The notes under the pieces were generated by a model. It saw nothing but the letters and a program-made list of their open reading frames with translations, did no database searches and was not told where the DNA came from. The position numbers and the translations under genes were made by a program. From Clostridiales bacterium (GTDB lineage Bacteria > Bacillota > Clostridia > Oscillospirales > Oscillospiraceae): a stretch of 32,531 bases of DNA. The stretch covers positions 1-32,531 of the forward strand of contig JAJPXB010000070.1 in the NCBI GenBank assembly GCA_021205695.1, given 5' to 3'. Shown piece by piece: positions 30,736 to 32,531 of this stretch. The number at the start of each line of letters is the position of its first letter. Positions within the stretch are counted from its first letter, which is position 1.

Positions 30736-32052
30736 TCACCCCTGCACAGGCAGCATGATTTGGAGGATAAAAACTTGATCTTTGGCGCTGACATACATGG
30801 ACCCGCCGTATTTTTCTGCCAGATAGCGAATGCTTTTCAGACCATAACCGTGCTGGAAGGCATCTTCCTTGGTGGTGCGGGGCAGGCCAGCGTGAAACTG
30901 CAATTCTCCCTGGAAAAAATTGTTGGTCTGGATACTGACGATGGAATGGTGCTGCCGAATCGATAAGCTGATGATCCTCTGTTCTGGGTCGGTGAGCTTA
31001 CTGACACTTTCAATGGCGTTGTCAATCGCATTGCCCAGTAGGGTGTAAAGGTCAGGTAACGAGAGAAAGTCAAGCCTTGCCTGTTCCAGGGAGCAGGTAA
31101 AGCGAATGTTCTGCTTATCGCAAAGGAGGCTTTTCTCTGCCAGAATCGTGTTGAGCGCCTCATTGTCTGTATGAACCAACTGTTGATATTGGTGAATGCT
31201 CCGTTCTGTCTCTTGGATGAACTGCTGACGCTCTCCCTCATCTGCCATTTTCAGCGCCCCAAGGGTATGCTTTAAATCGTGGACACTGCGGTTGATTACC
31301 TCAATCAAGTCTCTGGAAAGGGCATAATTCCGCTCTCCAGTATGGAGCATTTGTTGAATTTCTGCCTGCTCACGACTGTAGAGGGTCATTCTTACCGAGG
31401 AGTACTGAATTGCCAATATCATGACGCAAATCAACAATCCAAGTTCTGCACTCAACATCTCAATGTCAGGGTCGAAGTGGAACAGGTATTGACAACTAAA
31501 AGTGCAAAACATAAGCGCTGTTAGGAAAATAGCATAAAAAAGAATATGGAGAGGCGTGTCCTCCAAGAGTCGTCCCCTGCACTGCCGAAGCTTGGGGGCA
31601 AATAAATGGTAAAGGACAGCGTAGAGCAGAAGACAGGTTATTGCGCTGAGTGGCGTATATAGGATCAAGTGTTCCGAAAGCTCAGGCCAAAGATGCAATG
31701 CCAGCACCTCATGGATGAGAACATAGACGATATGCTGTGTTGCATAACTTGCAATACAGATATAGAGGGCATCACAAATGGTGAGTTCAAAGCAGAAGCG
31801 CAAATAGAGCATCATGAGGAGCGTGAGACAGATATACCAACATCCGACGACAATATCAGGGATTTCAAGGTGGGTTCCCATCCAGGTTCGTAGCGGAAAG
31901 TACCCCAACGAGAGGACAGAGAAAATCAGGAAACCCAAAATCTCCCGCCACCAACTACCCTTCCGCCGAGCAAAGGGAAGTAGGAAAATCAGATTTGCAC
32001 CCATAAGCTCCCACACAAATCGAAGCTCTTCAAACACTCCTTGGGCCGTCAT
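30736..32052 (-). CDS. Sensor histidine kinase, GHKL (AgrC/ComD-like), module 2
   Basis: The protein has 438 residues, one shorter than the module 1 kinase. Hydrophobic segments fill ~1-220; the H-box is INRSVHDLKHTL with His258, the same position as in module 1. The N-box is GNAIDNAIESV, and the ATP lid/G-box QHGYGLKSIRYLAEKYGGS. The membrane part is hardly similar to module 1 while the kinase core is, suggesting different input signals. ATG 32052 overlaps the regulator stop by 4 bp (ATGA). A terminator closes the transcript right after it. Confidence 0.88.
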   Translation of the reverse strand: MTAQGVFEELRFVWELMGANLIFLLPFARRKGSWWREILGFLIFSVLSLGYFPLRTWMGTHLEIPDIVVGCWYICLTLLMMLYLRFCFELTICDALYICIASYATQHIVYVLIHEVLALHLWPELSEHLILYTPLSAITCLLLYAVLYHLFAPKLRQCRGRLLEDTPLHILFYAIFLTALMFCTFSCQYLFHFDPDIEMLSAELGLLICVMILAIQYSSVRMTLYSREQAEIQQMLHTGERNYALSRDLIEVINRSVHDLKHTLGALKMADEGERQQFIQETERSIHQYQQLVHTDNEALNTILAEKSLLCDKQNIRFTCSLEQARLDFLSLPDLYTLLGNAIDNAIESVSKLTDPEQRIISLSIRQHHSIVSIQTNNFFQGELQFHAGLPRTTKEDAFQHGYGLKSIRYLAEKYGGSMYVSAKDQVFILQIMLPVQG

Positions 32053-32531
32053 TGTTCCACCCCTCCCAAATAACGAGTGTATTGCTCCAAAAAAGATGCT
32101 CTTTTGCTCCGGCTCATTTTCAGCCTATCCACACCCACGAGTACATCTTCTTGTTGTATGGCTGACACGTGGCGGAGGTTTACGAGATAGCTGTTGCTGC
32201 ATCGGGCAAAAGATGCATCTTTCAATATTGCTTCCGCTTCGTTTAAGGTTCCTCTTACACGGTATATTCGTTCAAATGTGTGATACATCAGATAATGGAG
32301 CTCAGATTCCACATAGAGGATTTCTCTTGGCATAACACTGATGGTGCCTTCCGTTGCACGTAATAGAACCCGTTGTTCCCGGTTTCGCTCGATATAACGT
32401 GCAGCCTTGCGGAGCTTGAGTGAAAAATCCGCATATGAGATCGGCTTTAACACATAGTCTACCGCTTCCACCTCGTAGTGTTCATTTGTCAATGATGTGA
32501 GACCAGGGAAAGCGAAAGCGTTTGTTCGTTA
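32049..32531 (-). CDS. LytTR response regulator, module 2 (N-terminal part missing at the window edge)
   Basis: About 155 C-terminal residues are visible. The last receiver strands and helix are TSLTNEHYEVEAVDYVLKPI, with the conserved Lys in LKP, and SYADFSLKLRKA, followed by a full LytTR domain: REILYVESELHYLMYHTFER, RVRGTLNEAEAILKD, FARCSNSYLVNLRHV and KMSRSKRASFLEQY. The phospho-acceptor Asp would lie further upstream. The frame has a TAA at the outermost bases of the window (32531-32529), only ~12 codons beyond recognisable receiver sequence. The gene is therefore either frameshifted/truncated here or meets another rearrangement junction. It is the first gene of the module and is coupled to the kinase. 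Confidence 0.75.

Overview
The window reads as a chromosomal segment of a GC-rich, spore-forming anaerobic Firmicute. The best guess is the Oscillospiraceae (Flavonifractor/Lawsonibacter/Oscillibacter-like gut bacteria). Clues are a butyrate-pathway-type thiolase, a BofA sporulation protein, Firmicute-style promoters and ribosome-binding sites, GHKL/LytTR two-component systems and Tn1549-like conjugative-element fragments. The lineage is an inference from gene content, because no search could be run.

Left part (1-8057), housekeeping, all on the + strand: the end of metG, a thiolase with its own consensus promoter, an rlmB-type 23S rRNA methyltransferase followed 12 bp later by a very large membrane protein that looks like a catalytically dead P-type ATPase behind a ~600-residue acidic/proline-rich tail, then bofA and the rplM-rpsI ribosomal operon. 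Strong intrinsic terminators separate the units.

Middle and right (8058-32531) is an accessory mosaic. Mobile-element debris alternates with cargo. The debris comprises two small Cys-rich conjugative-element genes, a chimeric ORF in which an element HTH protein runs into a GH53 galactanase fragment, a divergent small gene/XRE repressor pair with an operator array, an integrase cut after about 92 codons, a 5'-truncated large serine recombinase, a tyrosine recombinase scrap, a frameshifted parB, a 5'-truncated comM and a possible oriT. The cargo comprises (a) two paralogous modules, each LytTR response regulator - GHKL sensor kinase - membrane-anchored GH3 protein. In both, the GH3 gene is preceded by a pair of direct repeats 20 bp apart just upstream of a 17-bp-spaced promoter, consistent with LytTR control. 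(b) A K+ channel with RCK-like and RyR-like cytoplasmic regions. (c) A six-gene operon at 17673-24803: PqqD-like RiPP recognition protein, large secreted VWA protein, 90-residue Cys-containing candidate precursor peptide with a terminator right behind it, HPr-kinase-like P-loop protein, radical SAM/SPASM enzyme and a membrane-anchored acidic protein. (d) A lipoprotein made of two copies of one domain.

The strongest candidates for an undescribed system are the operon at 17673-24803, which looks like a RiPP pathway whose product may be handled together with a giant VWA surface protein, and the duplicated kinase/regulator/GH3 cassette. In the first cassette the GH3 gene is cut in half by the integrase junction; in the second the GH3 gene is intact, but the response regulator has an in-frame stop at the very edge of the window.
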